Position numbers and translations under genes: made by a program
Part shown: positions 18,713 through 27,871 of the stretch, one piece after another
How the letters are laid out: the number at the start of each line of letters is the position of its first letter
How positions within the stretch are numbered: position 1 is the first letter of the stretch
Assembly (NCBI RefSeq): GCF_900100125.1
Contig: NZ_FNEL01000015.1
Coordinates: 1-33,963 of the forward strand
Source: Dolosicoccus paucivorans
Lineage (GTDB): Bacteria > Bacillota > Bacilli > Lactobacillales > Aerococcaceae
DNA: 33,963 nucleotides
Direction: 5' to 3'
Notes under the pieces: model-generated
What the model saw: only the letters and a program-made list of their open reading frames with translations
Database searches by the model: none
What the model was told of the DNA's origin: nothing

Positions 18713-21217
18713 ATGAACACAGGAAGTCGAATTGAAAGACAAAAATATAAAAAGAAACAAACCAGCTATTCATGGAAAAAATCTTTTAAAAAAATAATTA
18801 TTGCACTTATTATGGTCTTTTTTATTTTAATTGTTACGGGAGCGGGTGTATTTGGCTATTATGCGGCTAAAGCGCCTAACTTAACAAAACAAGACTTAAT
18901 CGGACAAGTTGCTTCTAAAATATATGATAAAGATCATCAGCTCATTAAAGAATTAGGGAGTCAAAACCGGGATTTAATGACTAAAGATGAAATTCCTAGC
19001 TTATTAAAAGAAGCTGTTTTAGCCGTTGAAGATAATCGTTTTTATGACCATAACGGGGTTGACCCTATTCGTATTGCAGGAGCTTTTATCGCCAACCTTA
19101 AATCAGGTGCTATCTCCCAAGGTGGAAGTACCATTACCCAACAGCTTGTTAAACTGTCAGTCTTTTCAACTGATTTTAAAGATCAAACCATTGAACGAAA
19201 GTCTCAAGAAGCATGGTTATCACTACAATTAGAACAAAAATACTCTAAAGATGATATATTAACCTTTTACTTAAATAAATTGTTCTATTCTAATAACACT
19301 TACGGAGCTAAAACAGCAGCAAAAACTTTTTTTAATAAAGATCTAGATGAACTGTCTGTTGCGGATGCGGCATTATTAGCTGGAATTCCACAAGCACCTA
19401 GCCAGTACGACCCATATAACTACCCTCAAGCAGCAAAAGAACGTCGCGATTTAATTTTGTCTATCTTAAAAGACAAACAAATCATTACCTCAGCTCAATA
19501 CGACGAAGCTATTAATACATCAATTGAATCTCAACTCGTTGAAATTAAAGAATCAACGATGAATAAGCAAGATAAAATTATCGATGCTTATTTAGAAAAA
19601 GTGAGTCAAGAAGTTCAAGAAAAAACCCAGCTGAATATTTTTACAGACGGGGTCGAAGTTTACACAAACTTAGATTTAAACGCTCAAACTCATTTATATG
19701 AAACAGTCAACGAAAACCCAATGGTCAAGTTTCCAAATGACGAGATGCAAACAGCCGCTGCAGTCGTTGACGTCAAAACTGGCGCACTTCGTGCGATTAT
19801 TGGAGGAAGAAAACAAGATGTTTATTTAGGTCTTAACCGCGCAACGTCCAATCACCGAAGTGTCGCATCAACCATTAAACCTCTAATCGATTACGGTCCA
19901 GCAATTGAATTTTTAAATTACTCTACTGGACAACTAGTTGTTGATGAAGAGTACTCTTACTCAAGTGGCGAAACGTTAGAAAACTATGATTATCGCTATG
20001 AAGGCAAAATGACTCTACGAGAAGCTCTCGTCGGATCGCGTAATATTCCTGCTTTAAAAATGTTACAGGAAGTAGGCTTAGATAATGCTTATGCTTTCTT
20101 ACAAAAAATGGATATTCACTTAACTAACAATAATCAAAAGGAACTCGTTGAATCTAACGCCATTGGTGGGGAGATTTCACCCATTCAACTTACCGCCGCT
20201 TATGCTACTTTATCCAATTACGGTCAGTATAATGAGCCTTTAACGGTTAAAAAAGTTATCTCTTCAGCGGGAACCGAGCATGTTATTGAACCTGTCTCGC
20301 GTCAAGCCATGAAAGACTCTACTGCTTATATGGTCACAGATATGTTAAAAGAAGTTCCCGGAGAGTTCGCTCCAGAAGCACGAATCGCTGGACTCATTCA
20401 AGCCGGTAAAACAGGAACGACCAATTACACATCTGAACAATTAGAACGACTCGGAGTAACAAATGAAGTCTTTGCTGCACCAGATGGTTGGTATGCAGGG
20501 TATACTCCTCATTATGCTATGGTGACGTGGGTGGGTTATGATGATCCATTTGCTCCTGGTCATTATTTAACTTTAGAAGAAGCGCGCCTTTCTCAAGTTA
20601 TCTATAAAGAAATGATGACTTATTTAATGAAAAATGTTACTTCATCTGATTGGCGACGCCCTGAGTCCGTAGAACAAGAAACTATTGAAAAATATACTTC
20701 ACCGCTCCAATTACCAAGTAGCGGAACCCCTGAAAACTTAAAATCAAAAGAGTTATTTGTTAAAGGAACGACTCCTCAGGAAGTATCTAAGCAATTTGAA
20801 AAACTAAACGATCCTACTTATTTTGATGCGAACTATGATGATCACCAACAAGGAATCGTTGCTGAATGGGCAGGCTCCCTAGAACCGGGTACATACTATG
20901 AGCTCTACGTCAACAACTCTCTTTATTACTCAGGAACGGAAACAGCTGTCGCTATTCCTGTCTCATTTGATGGTAATTATGAGTTAAGATTACGAATCAC
21001 GGATGGTTCAAGAGCTTCTAATGATTTAGTCCTGACGTTAACTATTCGCTTTATGGATGAACAACCCGTCGAAGATGCTTCTTCCATCGAAGAGTCTTTA
21101 CCCACTGAAGATATGGATGAAGAGCCAAACCATGAACAAGAACCACCTAAAGAAGATAAAGAAGATAAAGAAGACACAGATGAAGGACCTTCTAGACAAG
21201 AAAATACTACAACCTAA
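18713..21217 (+). CDS. pbp1A: Class A penicillin-binding protein 1A
   Basis: Bifunctional peptidoglycan synthase, 834 residues. A short basic cytoplasmic tail precedes one membrane anchor (about 28-50). The GT51 glycosyltransferase domain has the catalytic Glu106 in AVEDNRFYDHNGVD and the QGGSTITQQLVK motif (136-147). The transpeptidase domain has the active Ser386 in STIK, the SRN triad (442-444) and KTGT (566-569). A fibronectin-like region follows (about 700-790), and the protein ends in an acidic, low-complexity tail of about 45 residues rich in Glu and Asp. The ribosome binding site GAGGTG lies 6 nt upstream. It is co-transcribed with recU, and its stop codon is already part of the terminator palindrome. 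Confidence 0.96.
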   Translation: MNTGSRIERQKYKKKQTSYSWKKSFKKIIIALIMVFFILIVTGAGVFGYYAAKAPNLTKQDLIGQVASKIYDKDHQLIKELGSQNRDLMTKDEIPSLLKEAVLAVEDNRFYDHNGVDPIRIAGAFIANLKSGAISQGGSTITQQLVKLSVFSTDFKDQTIERKSQEAWLSLQLEQKYSKDDILTFYLNKLFYSNNTYGAKTAAKTFFNKDLDELSVADAALLAGIPQAPSQYDPYNYPQAAKERRDLILSILKDKQIITSAQYDEAINTSIESQLVEIKESTMNKQDKIIDAYLEKVSQEVQEKTQLNIFTDGVEVYTNLDLNAQTHLYETVNENPMVKFPNDEMQTAAAVVDVKTGALRAIIGGRKQDVYLGLNRATSNHRSVASTIKPLIDYGPAIEFLNYSTGQLVVDEEYSYSSGETLENYDYRYEGKMTLREALVGSRNIPALKMLQEVGLDNAYAFLQKMDIHLTNNNQKELVESNAIGGEISPIQLTAAYATLSNYGQYNEPLTVKKVISSAGTEHVIEPVSRQAMKDSTAYMVTDMLKEVPGEFAPEARIAGLIQAGKTGTTNYTSEQLERLGVTNEVFAAPDGWYAGYTPHYAMVTWVGYDDPFAPGHYLTLEEARLSQVIYKEMMTYLMKNVTSSDWRRPESVEQETIEKYTSPLQLPSSGTPENLKSKELFVKGTTPQEVSKQFEKLNDPTYFDANYDDHQQGIVAEWAGSLEPGTYYELYVNNSLYYSGTETAVAIPVSFDGNYELRLRITDGSRASNDLVLTLTIRFMDEQPVEDASSIEESLPTEDMDEEPNHEQEPPKEDKEDKEDTDEGPSRQENTTT

Positions 21218-21243
21218 AAAAAGACGCCTAGGCGTCTTTTTTT
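21216..21243. terminator. Bidirectional terminator between pbp1A and dnaD
   Basis: A perfect 28-bp palindrome centred at 21229/21230. Its core is AGACGCC-TA-GGCGTCT, flanked by seven A and seven T, so it works as an intrinsic terminator on both strands. It overlaps the stop codons of both convergent genes (TAA at 21215-21217 on plus, 21242-21244 on minus). Confidence 0.93.
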
Positions 21244-21994
21244 AGTCTGCTTTAAACAATGGAATATTCAAGTGATCGTAATTGTGTGTTGTACTTTGAT
21301 GAGTAGAGTTTGTTTTGAAAAACTGTTGTTGGTTAAATTGTTGGATTTGTTCTTGAGCTTGAGGAACAGTTGTTATATTTTGTTGTTGCCAAGTAAATAA
21401 AATTTTATCAATATAATTCAAACTATAGGCATTACGAATAACTGCTTCTCGTAAAGCTAGACGAATTAATCCTTCGTCGTACTTCTCTCGAACTAACCAA
21501 CGATTCAGCGTTTCAAATTCCATCGGTGATAAAGAACGTTTAAATTCTTGTTCAAATAAAGGAACCAACTCTAGGTTATTTGATAAAGTGTCATCTTGAG
21601 AATGTGTTTGAGAAGCTCCGCCTTGATGAGTTTGATAAACCATTGCTTCATTAGGTCGTTGGTTCATAATACGCTCAATCGCATTAAACAAAGGTTCAAT
21701 TGAATATTGATCTGTTTTTTTACCTTCTTGATTCGTAATCATATTAATTTCTAAATAGCCTTTAGATGATAAATGATCAATATAAGTAAATAATTCTTGA
21801 AAATCCCAACCTAATTGGTTTGACAACTGTTTTAATCGATCAATTGTTAAATCTTCATCCATAAAAGATAACATGGCCACAATTAAAGTGAATTCTTTCG
21901 AGGTGAGTTGAAGTTGATCATAATATTGAATTAACGCATTTGGTACCCATGTCATTCCTCGTTTAGCCCATTGATAAAATGATGTGTGAGCCAT
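21242..21994 (-). CDS. dnaD: DnaD replication initiation/restart protein
   Basis: Primosome component that works with DnaA, DnaB and DnaI in helicase loading in Firmicutes, 250 residues. The N-terminal winged-helix domain (about 10-105) drives self-association. After a Gln/Ser/His-rich linker (about 115-140), the DnaD_2 (DDBH2) helical domain spans about 142-215 and contains the DNA-binding motif YIDKILFTW. A flexible Gln-rich tail follows. GAGGAGG is 7 nt before the ATG. It lies in the order dinG, ypmB, dnaD next to recU-ponA, as in Bacillus, but aspB and asnS are missing between ypmB and dnaD. Confidence 0.93.
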   Translation of the reverse strand: MAHTSFYQWAKRGMTWVPNALIQYYDQLQLTSKEFTLIVAMLSFMDEDLTIDRLKQLSNQLGWDFQELFTYIDHLSSKGYLEINMITNQEGKKTDQYSIEPLFNAIERIMNQRPNEAMVYQTHQGGASQTHSQDDTLSNNLELVPLFEQEFKRSLSPMEFETLNRWLVREKYDEGLIRLALREAVIRNAYSLNYIDKILFTWQQQNITTVPQAQEQIQQFNQQQFFKTNSTHQSTTHNYDHLNIPLFKAD

Positions 21995-22016
21995 TTTTAT
22001 TCCTCCTCAAATTAGT

Positions 22017-22038
22017 AAAAGCCGGCCTTGTGGCCGGC
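22017..22038 (-). terminator. Terminator-like hairpin between ypmB-like gene and dnaD
   Basis: A perfect 7-bp GC-only stem, GCCGGCC (22021-22027) with GGCCGGC (22032-22038), and a 4-nt loop. On the minus strand it ends in only four U. It lies within the 50-nt gap just before the dnaD ribosome binding site, so it may be a partial terminator. Confidence 0.7.
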
Positions 22039-22044
22039 ATCTCA

Positions 22045-22521
22045 TTAAATGTTTTCAATCGAATCGACAATATCACCTGTTGTCGCATCAATATAAAGAT
22101 AGTCAAGACGACCGTCTTCTTGCTTTGAAGTAACTTCCCAAATAGGAAGCGTATCTTTTAACCCTAGACGGACTTGAATAATTTTTTGTATGTCTTTTTC
22201 AGACTGTGCAATACTTGCTGCTTCTTCTTGAGTGATCAACGTATCATAATCGAAATAATGAGACTGACCCCCGTCTTGTTCAATAATGGCGTATTTTCTT
22301 TCATCATCACCATTCGTAAAGTCTAAAGAAAAATATGCTTTTTGAATAGTCGTCCAATAAAAATGATGGACTTGCTTGACTGGCATTTCGTATTCGATTA
22401 AACTCACTGCTTCTTCTTCTGCTTGATTCGCTTTACTTTGAGTTTTCATAAATAATAATAGAAAAGTTAAAGAAATCATTAGTACGATAAAAGTCAATAT
22501 ACTGACTGTTCGTCTGGACAC
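22045..22521 (-). CDS. YpmB-like DUF5590 membrane-anchored protein
   Basis: A 158-residue protein with one N-terminal membrane segment (about 6-26) and an extracellular part that resembles the tandem DUF5590/PepSY-like folds of Bacillus YpmB. Function is not established. The family call leans on length, topology, the C-terminal IDATTGDIVD motif typical of PepSY-like repeats, and position between dinG and dnaD. The start is GTG at 22521 with GAGGAGA about 7 nt upstream. It begins 26 nt after dinG and is followed by a terminator-like hairpin. Confidence 0.75.
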   Translation of the reverse strand: MSRRTVSILTFIVLMISLTFLLLFMKTQSKANQAEEEAVSLIEYEMPVKQVHHFYWTTIQKAYFSLDFTNGDDERKYAIIEQDGGQSHYFDYDTLITQEEAASIAQSEKDIQKIIQVRLGLKDTLPIWEVTSKQEDGRLDYLYIDATTGDIVDSIENI

Positions 22522-22547
22522 ACTATCTCTCCTCTTATCTTCAGTAT

Positions 22548-25067
22548 TTATTTAGTATACCACGAATCGATCGATATATCGGTATTAAAATCAAATTCAT
22601 AACTATTTTTTAGAGATTCAATGAGTTCATCCGAATAATCAGCAATAAATAAACGTTGGTCAAATAGTAAATAACTACCTATCGTAGGCAAAGTATCGGT
22701 TACTTTTTTAAACAAATACATCGTCTCCAACATATCTGCAATCATAACTTGATCAAATGCTTGCCATTGCTCAATTAAACCGGTTTCTATAGTAAATTGT
22801 ATCGTTTCATGATGCATTGGTTTAAAAGGCAAGCTTTGTAAAAGTAAACCATTATATGCTGCGTTTGATCCAACCATTTCATTTAAATAGGTCTCCATTG
22901 TGACAACCATAATGCTTTGATGGCTATTTTGGGTGCGAGCGAGGATTTTGTTAAAACTACCGCTTACCCCTTCTCCTAAAACGACATAGTCTTTAGATAT
23001 TTTAGGGTGAGCTTGCATTGCTTTAGTTGTTTCAATCGACTGATTCAAATGATTGGTAATAATTAAATAGCGCTGACTCTTTTTCGTAGGAGCTTGATCG
23101 AGCAAGTAATTCATTTGGGATTCGATAACACGTTCTTGCCCACTCTCCGCCGTTTTTTCTATTTGTAAATATTCCATTGGAACAATCCATTTAGTCTTAG
23201 CTTTAAAAGGATCTTCTTGGTGCTTAAAAGCGACTGAATAATCCATCATCACAAGATCTTCGTAATAGCCTTGTAGATCTTTAAATGGCTCTGTAGACCA
23301 CGTCATCACTTGATCAAAATAACTTAAAGGGTGATTTTCCGGTAACTCAACTGGCTTAATTATAAGCTTAGGATGCAAATACTGTTCGAAAAGTCTTTCT
23401 CCAGTAATCAACCAACTATCTGAAACGCTATACCATAGCCTTCGTTGGTTACGTTGAGTAAAACGAGTTAACTCTAGTAAAGAATCATATAAATAAAAAG
23501 GTGCTTGCCACTGCTCAGTCACTAAGCGTAGCTTTTTAAGCTGAGCTTTAAGTGAGTCTAGTCTAGACTTCCATTCGAAATTTCGTATTGTCTGACTCGT
23601 TAAATAAATTTTAATTTGTTCTTGTGGCTCATCATTCGGTTGATGATATTCTTTTAATAGTTGCTTGAGCTCAAAGCTAACTTGATCGTACTCTTTTTCG
23701 ACTCGCTGGATTTGTTGCAATATTTTCTTTAGCGGTTCAGATGTAGGAGGTTTTTGGTCAACAATGTCGTGATACAAACGTCTTAATTTATCGCGATCAT
23801 CTTCAAAAGAAAGCTCTTTTTGTCTTGATTCTACTTGATCTAAGTAATATTGGACGCTATCTAAAACAAAGCAAAATCGATGACGAAACGACTCTTTTTT
23901 CAAAATATCTAAATGTTTATATTGAATTAAAATACCTGGAGACAGGCTGGCTTTTTCTAAAGCTTGTAGGAAAAATTTACTTGGTTTTGACGCTGCTTTC
24001 GTATGCTTTGTTAATAGTGGATAGATATTTAATTCATGATGAATTTCATGAATGTAGCCTGTTGTTGTTTCTTCTAACCAAATGCGATTAGCAGCTAGAG
24101 CCACTAATTGTTTATCTTTTAATCGATAAGTATTAAATTTATTTAAAAAAGTATAGTAACGTTTTTCATCAAAATAGCTTTCTTTAGAATATAGCTTTAC
24201 CCAATCAGAGCTTGAAAGATGAGAAAGAACATAATCCAATTCTTTTTCATTATGCACTCCAACAATCATAGGGCGATTATTCGAAATAAAATGTTGAATT
24301 AATTGTAATTGAAATAAATAAGACGCTTGAGGGTTAGTAGGCCATAGATGAACCCATTCTCTTTGTACGGTTAATCTCTCTAACTCTTCTAACGTATCAA
24401 AAGGTATATCATTTTCCAAAGTGAACGTTGTATGATTCGATTCTTCATCGTCCTTATTTTTCTCTTCAAAGGGCTGGTCTAATAATTGAAGATATACTGA
24501 ATTTAACTCCTTTAAAATAGGAGTAATATCTTTTCGGATAGAAGAAGAAAAGGTTTTTACTTTCTCTATAATGCACTGTAGTAACTCTCCTGTGACTAAA
24601 GCGTCTGCTAGTGCGTCGTGGGCCTTTAGGGAAGATAAGTTTAAATACTTACTTAACGCTGTTAAATTAAAGGCTGGCGCTTGCGGAAAAAATATTTTAG
24701 CTAGCGACACAGTATCAATAATTCCAATAGGATAAAAATCGATTTGAAGTTGTTGTTGGAACGTATGGAATAAAAATGAGTAATCAAACGGCGCATTGTG
24801 AGCCACTAAATAGCGATCTTTTATTAAGTGGTAGACCTCTTCAATGACTTGTTCGATGTATGGTACATCTTCAACATCTTTATCATAAATTCCCGTTAAT
24901 TGGCTAATATTATGAGGGATAAGTCTTTGTGGATTGACTTTTGTTTCATAAGTCTGCACGACTTGTCCATTATCTAATAAAACAACGCCAATTTGAATAA
25001 TACAGTCTCCATCTTCATAACGTGGACCAGTGGTTTCTAAATCAATCACTGCAACTTTTTCAATCAA
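22548..25067 (-). CDS. dinG: DinG-family protein: active-looking DnaQ exonuclease, degenerate helicase
   Basis: An 839-residue protein. The N-terminal DEDDh 3'-5' exonuclease (about 1-170) is complete: Asp9 and Glu11 (VIDLETTG), Asp95 (AHNAPFDYSF), His150 and Asp155 (KAHDALADAL). The rest has the length and end of a Gram-positive DinG, but the XPD-like helicase motifs are lost. The Walker A position (about 265-275) reads MIVGVHNEKEL, the DEAH box position (about 400) reads FVLDSVQYYLD, and the arginine-finger motif VI region (about 783) reads IADMLETMYLF. The C-terminal FDQRLFIADYSDELIESL still matches the family ending. It therefore probably acts as a nuclease with a structural second half. 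The start is TTG at 25067, overlapping the cca stop by 8 nt, with AAAGGAAG upstream. Confidence 0.85.
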   Translation of the reverse strand: MIEKVAVIDLETTGPRYEDGDCIIQIGVVLLDNGQVVQTYETKVNPQRLIPHNISQLTGIYDKDVEDVPYIEQVIEEVYHLIKDRYLVAHNAPFDYSFLFHTFQQQLQIDFYPIGIIDTVSLAKIFFPQAPAFNLTALSKYLNLSSLKAHDALADALVTGELLQCIIEKVKTFSSSIRKDITPILKELNSVYLQLLDQPFEEKNKDDEESNHTTFTLENDIPFDTLEELERLTVQREWVHLWPTNPQASYLFQLQLIQHFISNNRPMIVGVHNEKELDYVLSHLSSSDWVKLYSKESYFDEKRYYTFLNKFNTYRLKDKQLVALAANRIWLEETTTGYIHEIHHELNIYPLLTKHTKAASKPSKFFLQALEKASLSPGILIQYKHLDILKKESFRHRFCFVLDSVQYYLDQVESRQKELSFEDDRDKLRRLYHDIVDQKPPTSEPLKKILQQIQRVEKEYDQVSFELKQLLKEYHQPNDEPQEQIKIYLTSQTIRNFEWKSRLDSLKAQLKKLRLVTEQWQAPFYLYDSLLELTRFTQRNQRRLWYSVSDSWLITGERLFEQYLHPKLIIKPVELPENHPLSYFDQVMTWSTEPFKDLQGYYEDLVMMDYSVAFKHQEDPFKAKTKWIVPMEYLQIEKTAESGQERVIESQMNYLLDQAPTKKSQRYLIITNHLNQSIETTKAMQAHPKISKDYVVLGEGVSGSFNKILARTQNSHQSIMVVTMETYLNEMVGSNAAYNGLLLQSLPFKPMHHETIQFTIETGLIEQWQAFDQVMIADMLETMYLFKKVTDTLPTIGSYLLFDQRLFIADYSDELIESLKNSYEFDFNTDISIDSWYTK

Positions 25068-26322
25068 ATGACTGCTTCCTTTCTTTCATATGATTTGCTT
25101 TTTGAAGGATAAATTGTTCGATCTCTCTTGGATTATTTTTCAACTGATGACTTAAAATCTGTTGTTCTACTTGATTAAGCAATTGACCGATTAAAGCAGA
25201 ACCTTTTGTCATATTTAATAACTCCATAATGTCTTTTCCATTTATTAAAATATCTTGTCTTTTTTGAATGGGTAATTGCTCTTTTTGTAAAAGTGCGGTG
25301 TAACTTTCTTTTTGATGGGTTAAATTTAAATATTCTTCCATTAAAAATAATTCTTCTTTTGTATATTGATAAACTATTTCATTCGACCACTGCTTATTTT
25401 CTTGATAATGATCATACAATAAGCGCAAATGAACAACGGTGGTAATAAAAGCATTGCTATGAGTCCATCGTTTAAGAAAAGACTTAGCTTGTTTAATGGT
25501 TAATCCCATATAAATTGTTAACAAACACCAAGCCATTTCTTCAGTTAGCTCAGCGTCGTTTTCTATATAATATGCGCTATCTTTGGCTAAAGAATGAAAA
25601 ACTTCTTCTAATAAGATTCCGTTATCAAAAAACGGCAAATAGGTTAATAGTTGACTATCAACTAAATAGTAATAGTGGCTTTTAAAATACTTGCCAGTTA
25701 AATATTTAGAAAACTCTACGCGGTTACGCTCCATGGATATAAGTTCAATGGTTGGAGCTAGAGTTTTTAAGGCTTTGACCGTCTCTTTTTCAATTTCAAA
25801 TCCCAGTTGAGTAGCGAAACGAACAGCACGAAACATTCTTAACGCATCTTCTTCAAAACGTTGGTCGGGATTGCCTACGGCACGAATTAATTTTTTTTGT
25901 AAATCTTCTTGCCCGTTATGATAATCATACAATTGACCTTTTCTATCGAAAGCTAGCGCATTAATTGTAAAGTCACGTCTTAAAGTATCTTCTTTTAAAT
26001 TGCGAACGAAAAAGACTTGATCTGGGCGACGGCTGTCCGAATACTCTCCTTCAGTTCTAAAAGTAGTAATTTCGTAACCTTCTTTTTCATACATGACTAA
26101 AATGGTTCCGTGTTCTTTGCCTAAATCAATCGTGTGATTAAAGACTGTCTCTACTTCATCAGGAGTTGCACTAGAGGCAATATCCACATCATGAATAGGT
26201 AAAGATAATAACGTATCACGTACGCTTCCTCCGACAAAATACGCTTCATAACCTGCTTTTTCTAACTGTTCTAATAAATAACTCGCTTTTTCAAAAGGCG
26301 TATGTTTAAAATCAACGTGCAT
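25060..26322 (-). CDS. cca: CCA-adding tRNA nucleotidyltransferase
   Basis: Class II enzyme that builds or repairs the 3' CCA of tRNAs, 420 residues with the start used here. The nucleotidyltransferase core has VGGSVRD (about 31-37) and the catalytic pair in HDVDIASSA (about 46-54). RRDFTINALA and the ERNRVEFSKYL segment (RNA- and nucleotide-reading parts) follow, then a variable C-terminal region. The open frame extends to an ATG at 26337, but that ATG overlaps the GAGGAGG ribosome binding site. The ATG at 26322 lies 6-7 nt from it and gives MHVDFKHTPF. It has its own promoter and overlaps dinG downstream, so the two are co-translated. Confidence 0.95.
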   Translation of the reverse strand: MHVDFKHTPFEKASYLLEQLEKAGYEAYFVGGSVRDTLLSLPIHDVDIASSATPDEVETVFNHTIDLGKEHGTILVMYEKEGYEITTFRTEGEYSDSRRPDQVFFVRNLKEDTLRRDFTINALAFDRKGQLYDYHNGQEDLQKKLIRAVGNPDQRFEEDALRMFRAVRFATQLGFEIEKETVKALKTLAPTIELISMERNRVEFSKYLTGKYFKSHYYYLVDSQLLTYLPFFDNGILLEEVFHSLAKDSAYYIENDAELTEEMAWCLLTIYMGLTIKQAKSFLKRWTHSNAFITTVVHLRLLYDHYQENKQWSNEIVYQYTKEELFLMEEYLNLTHQKESYTALLQKEQLPIQKRQDILINGKDIMELLNMTKGSALIGQLLNQVEQQILSHQLKNNPREIEQFILQKANHMKERKQSFD

Positions 26323-26361
26323 AAAAAGCCTCCTCATCCGTACATTATGCTCAATGTTTAA

Positions 26362-26390
26362 ATTATATAGTAAATAAATCCAATCTTCAA
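26362..26390 (-). promoter_or_regulatory. Promoter of cca-dinG
   Basis: On the minus strand, TTGAAG (26385-26390) and a perfect TATAAT (26362-26367) are 17 nt apart, placing the start about 30 nt before the cca start codon. Confidence 0.75.
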
Positions 26391-26415
26391 AGAAGGCTTA
26401 TATTCCGATCAACGG

Positions 26416-27717
26416 CTAAATAGTTGTTTTCGCAAATGTCTTTAGGCGTTCAATATCTTCATGGATATCATCATAAGCATAAATAGAGTTTTGATACTGT
26501 TCAAGAACACTCCAAGCTAAATAATAGTTTTCGTGATAAATATAACAAGAAGCTAGACGTTTAATGACATCCAATTTTGAAACTAACGCTTTGCTTGCTT
26601 CATCGTAGTGAAAGGCTGCTAGTTGCCAGTTCTTTTCTAATTCATAGAGACGTCCTTTAAAATAAGCGGCGAGTGGTTGAAACGCTTCTTCTACTTGTAG
26701 AACCGTTAGTAATTCTTTAGCTAAATCATATTGGTGATATTTAAAGTAATAATCGAGTAAATATTCTCCAATCTGCACTTGGTTAGCACCTAGATCTTCT
26801 TCTAAAAAACGTTGATGAATTAAGTCAATTGAAGTTTCATTTAATAATTCTACTTCTTTTAATGTCTCTAATAAAAATAAATACTCTTTTGAACTTACGC
26901 TCAATTCCTGTAAATAAGAAAGTAACGTCTTTGAAAAAAGTTGGCGGTGATTTAACCGATAAGCTAGATAATCATGCAAAATATATAAATAAGGATGACG
27001 AACCCCTTGATGTAAAATCGATTGGCAGTAAATAAATGATTCTTGATATTGATTTTTATGAAAATACGCTTTACAAATTTTAATATCTAACTGCTCATCT
27101 TTACTTCTAAAACGTCGAATCACCTCTAGTAGTTGTTCATCGTTTAAGTAATTTACTTTTCCTTCGTTTTTTAATAGTTTAAGACAAAGATCGCGAAGAT
27201 TAACATTGCGACTTGATTTGTTAAATAGTTCTAAATAGGCTCGTTGAGCTTTCTTATAGTATCCTTGTGCACTAGCAACGTCTCCTAACATTTCAATGGC
27301 TGCATCTTTATGTTGAAATTTTTGGCAAATTTGTTCTAATATTTGTTCCGATGCTTCCCAATTTTTCTCTTCGAATAATATTCGTGCTTCAAGTAACCCT
27401 ACTTTATAGCGTAATTCATCACTTTTAGTACGTTCAATCCAATACTTAGCTTCTTCTAATTGTTTATTTAAGTAATAGGATTCAGCAAGCTTAAAGGCTA
27501 CTTGAATGGCGGGATATTCATCATAGTACATTCGTAACAAGTTAATCCCTACCGCATATTCTTCTTTTGAAATGTATTCTTCTGCCAGTCGAATATAGCG
27601 CTTTAAACTTTGATCATCTTCTTCATTTTTTACCAAATATCCTTTAGCTTCTTCTTGGACTATTAAAAAGGGCTTATTATCGTCAATTAAGCTCCTTAAT
27701 TTAACCACTCTTTTCAA
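26416..27717 (-). CDS. Tetratricopeptide repeat protein
   Basis: A 433-residue, wholly helical protein made of degenerate TPR units. Examples are AEEYISKEEYAVGINLLRMY (about 45-64), AESYYLNKQLEEAKYWIER (about 78-96), and near the C-terminus AAYFKGRLYELEKNWQLAAF and LASCYIYHENYYLAWSVLE. There is no signal peptide or membrane segment, so it is probably a cytoplasmic scaffold or adaptor. Similar TPR proteins sit beside hup and cca in other Lactobacillales, but I know of no assigned function. The start is TTG at 27717, with a perfect AAGGAGG 9 nt upstream. The next possible start (GTG, codon 4) is too far from the site. Confidence 0.85.
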   Translation of the reverse strand: MKRVVKLRSLIDDNKPFLIVQEEAKGYLVKNEEDDQSLKRYIRLAEEYISKEEYAVGINLLRMYYDEYPAIQVAFKLAESYYLNKQLEEAKYWIERTKSDELRYKVGLLEARILFEEKNWEASEQILEQICQKFQHKDAAIEMLGDVASAQGYYKKAQRAYLELFNKSSRNVNLRDLCLKLLKNEGKVNYLNDEQLLEVIRRFRSKDEQLDIKICKAYFHKNQYQESFIYCQSILHQGVRHPYLYILHDYLAYRLNHRQLFSKTLLSYLQELSVSSKEYLFLLETLKEVELLNETSIDLIHQRFLEEDLGANQVQIGEYLLDYYFKYHQYDLAKELLTVLQVEEAFQPLAAYFKGRLYELEKNWQLAAFHYDEASKALVSKLDVIKRLASCYIYHENYYLAWSVLEQYQNSIYAYDDIHEDIERLKTFAKTTI

Positions 27718-27742
27718 CGATTCGTTCCTCCTTGTGAACTTT

Positions 27743-27790
27743 TTATTATGTGCTAGATACTATTAAAGCAAATTATTTAATTAATGTAAA
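27743..27790 (-). promoter_or_regulatory. Promoter region of the TPR gene (two overlapping candidates)
   Basis: On the minus strand, TTTACA (27785-27790) and TGC-TTTAAT (-10 at 27762-27767) are 17 nt apart. A second pair, TTGCTT (27766-27771) and TAATAA (27743-27748), is also 17 nt apart. Either could drive the gene. Confidence 0.5.
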
Positions 27791-27831
27791 TATATTTGTT
27801 AAAATTTTTTGAAGAAATCATTAAAAAGCAC

Positions 27832-27858
27832 AAAAAAACTCCTTGCCGAAGCAAGGAG
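27832..27858 (-). terminator. Intrinsic terminator after hup
   Basis: Perfect 8-bp stem CTCCTTGC (27839-27846) with GCAAGGAG (27851-27858). On the minus strand the loop is the very stable UUCG, and seven U follow (27832-27838). Confidence 0.95.
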
Positions 27859-27871
27859 ATAAATAATTTAA

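Noticed and set aside
22548-25067. Idea that the dinG helicase motifs were lost through a frameshift or sequencing error
   Set aside because: The frame is continuous, has family-like sequence on both sides of each lost motif and ends like DinG. No other frame carries a P-loop or DEAH box there.
25060-26337. Longer start ATG of cca at 26337
   Set aside because: It overlaps the GAGGAGG ribosome binding site that serves the ATG at 26322.
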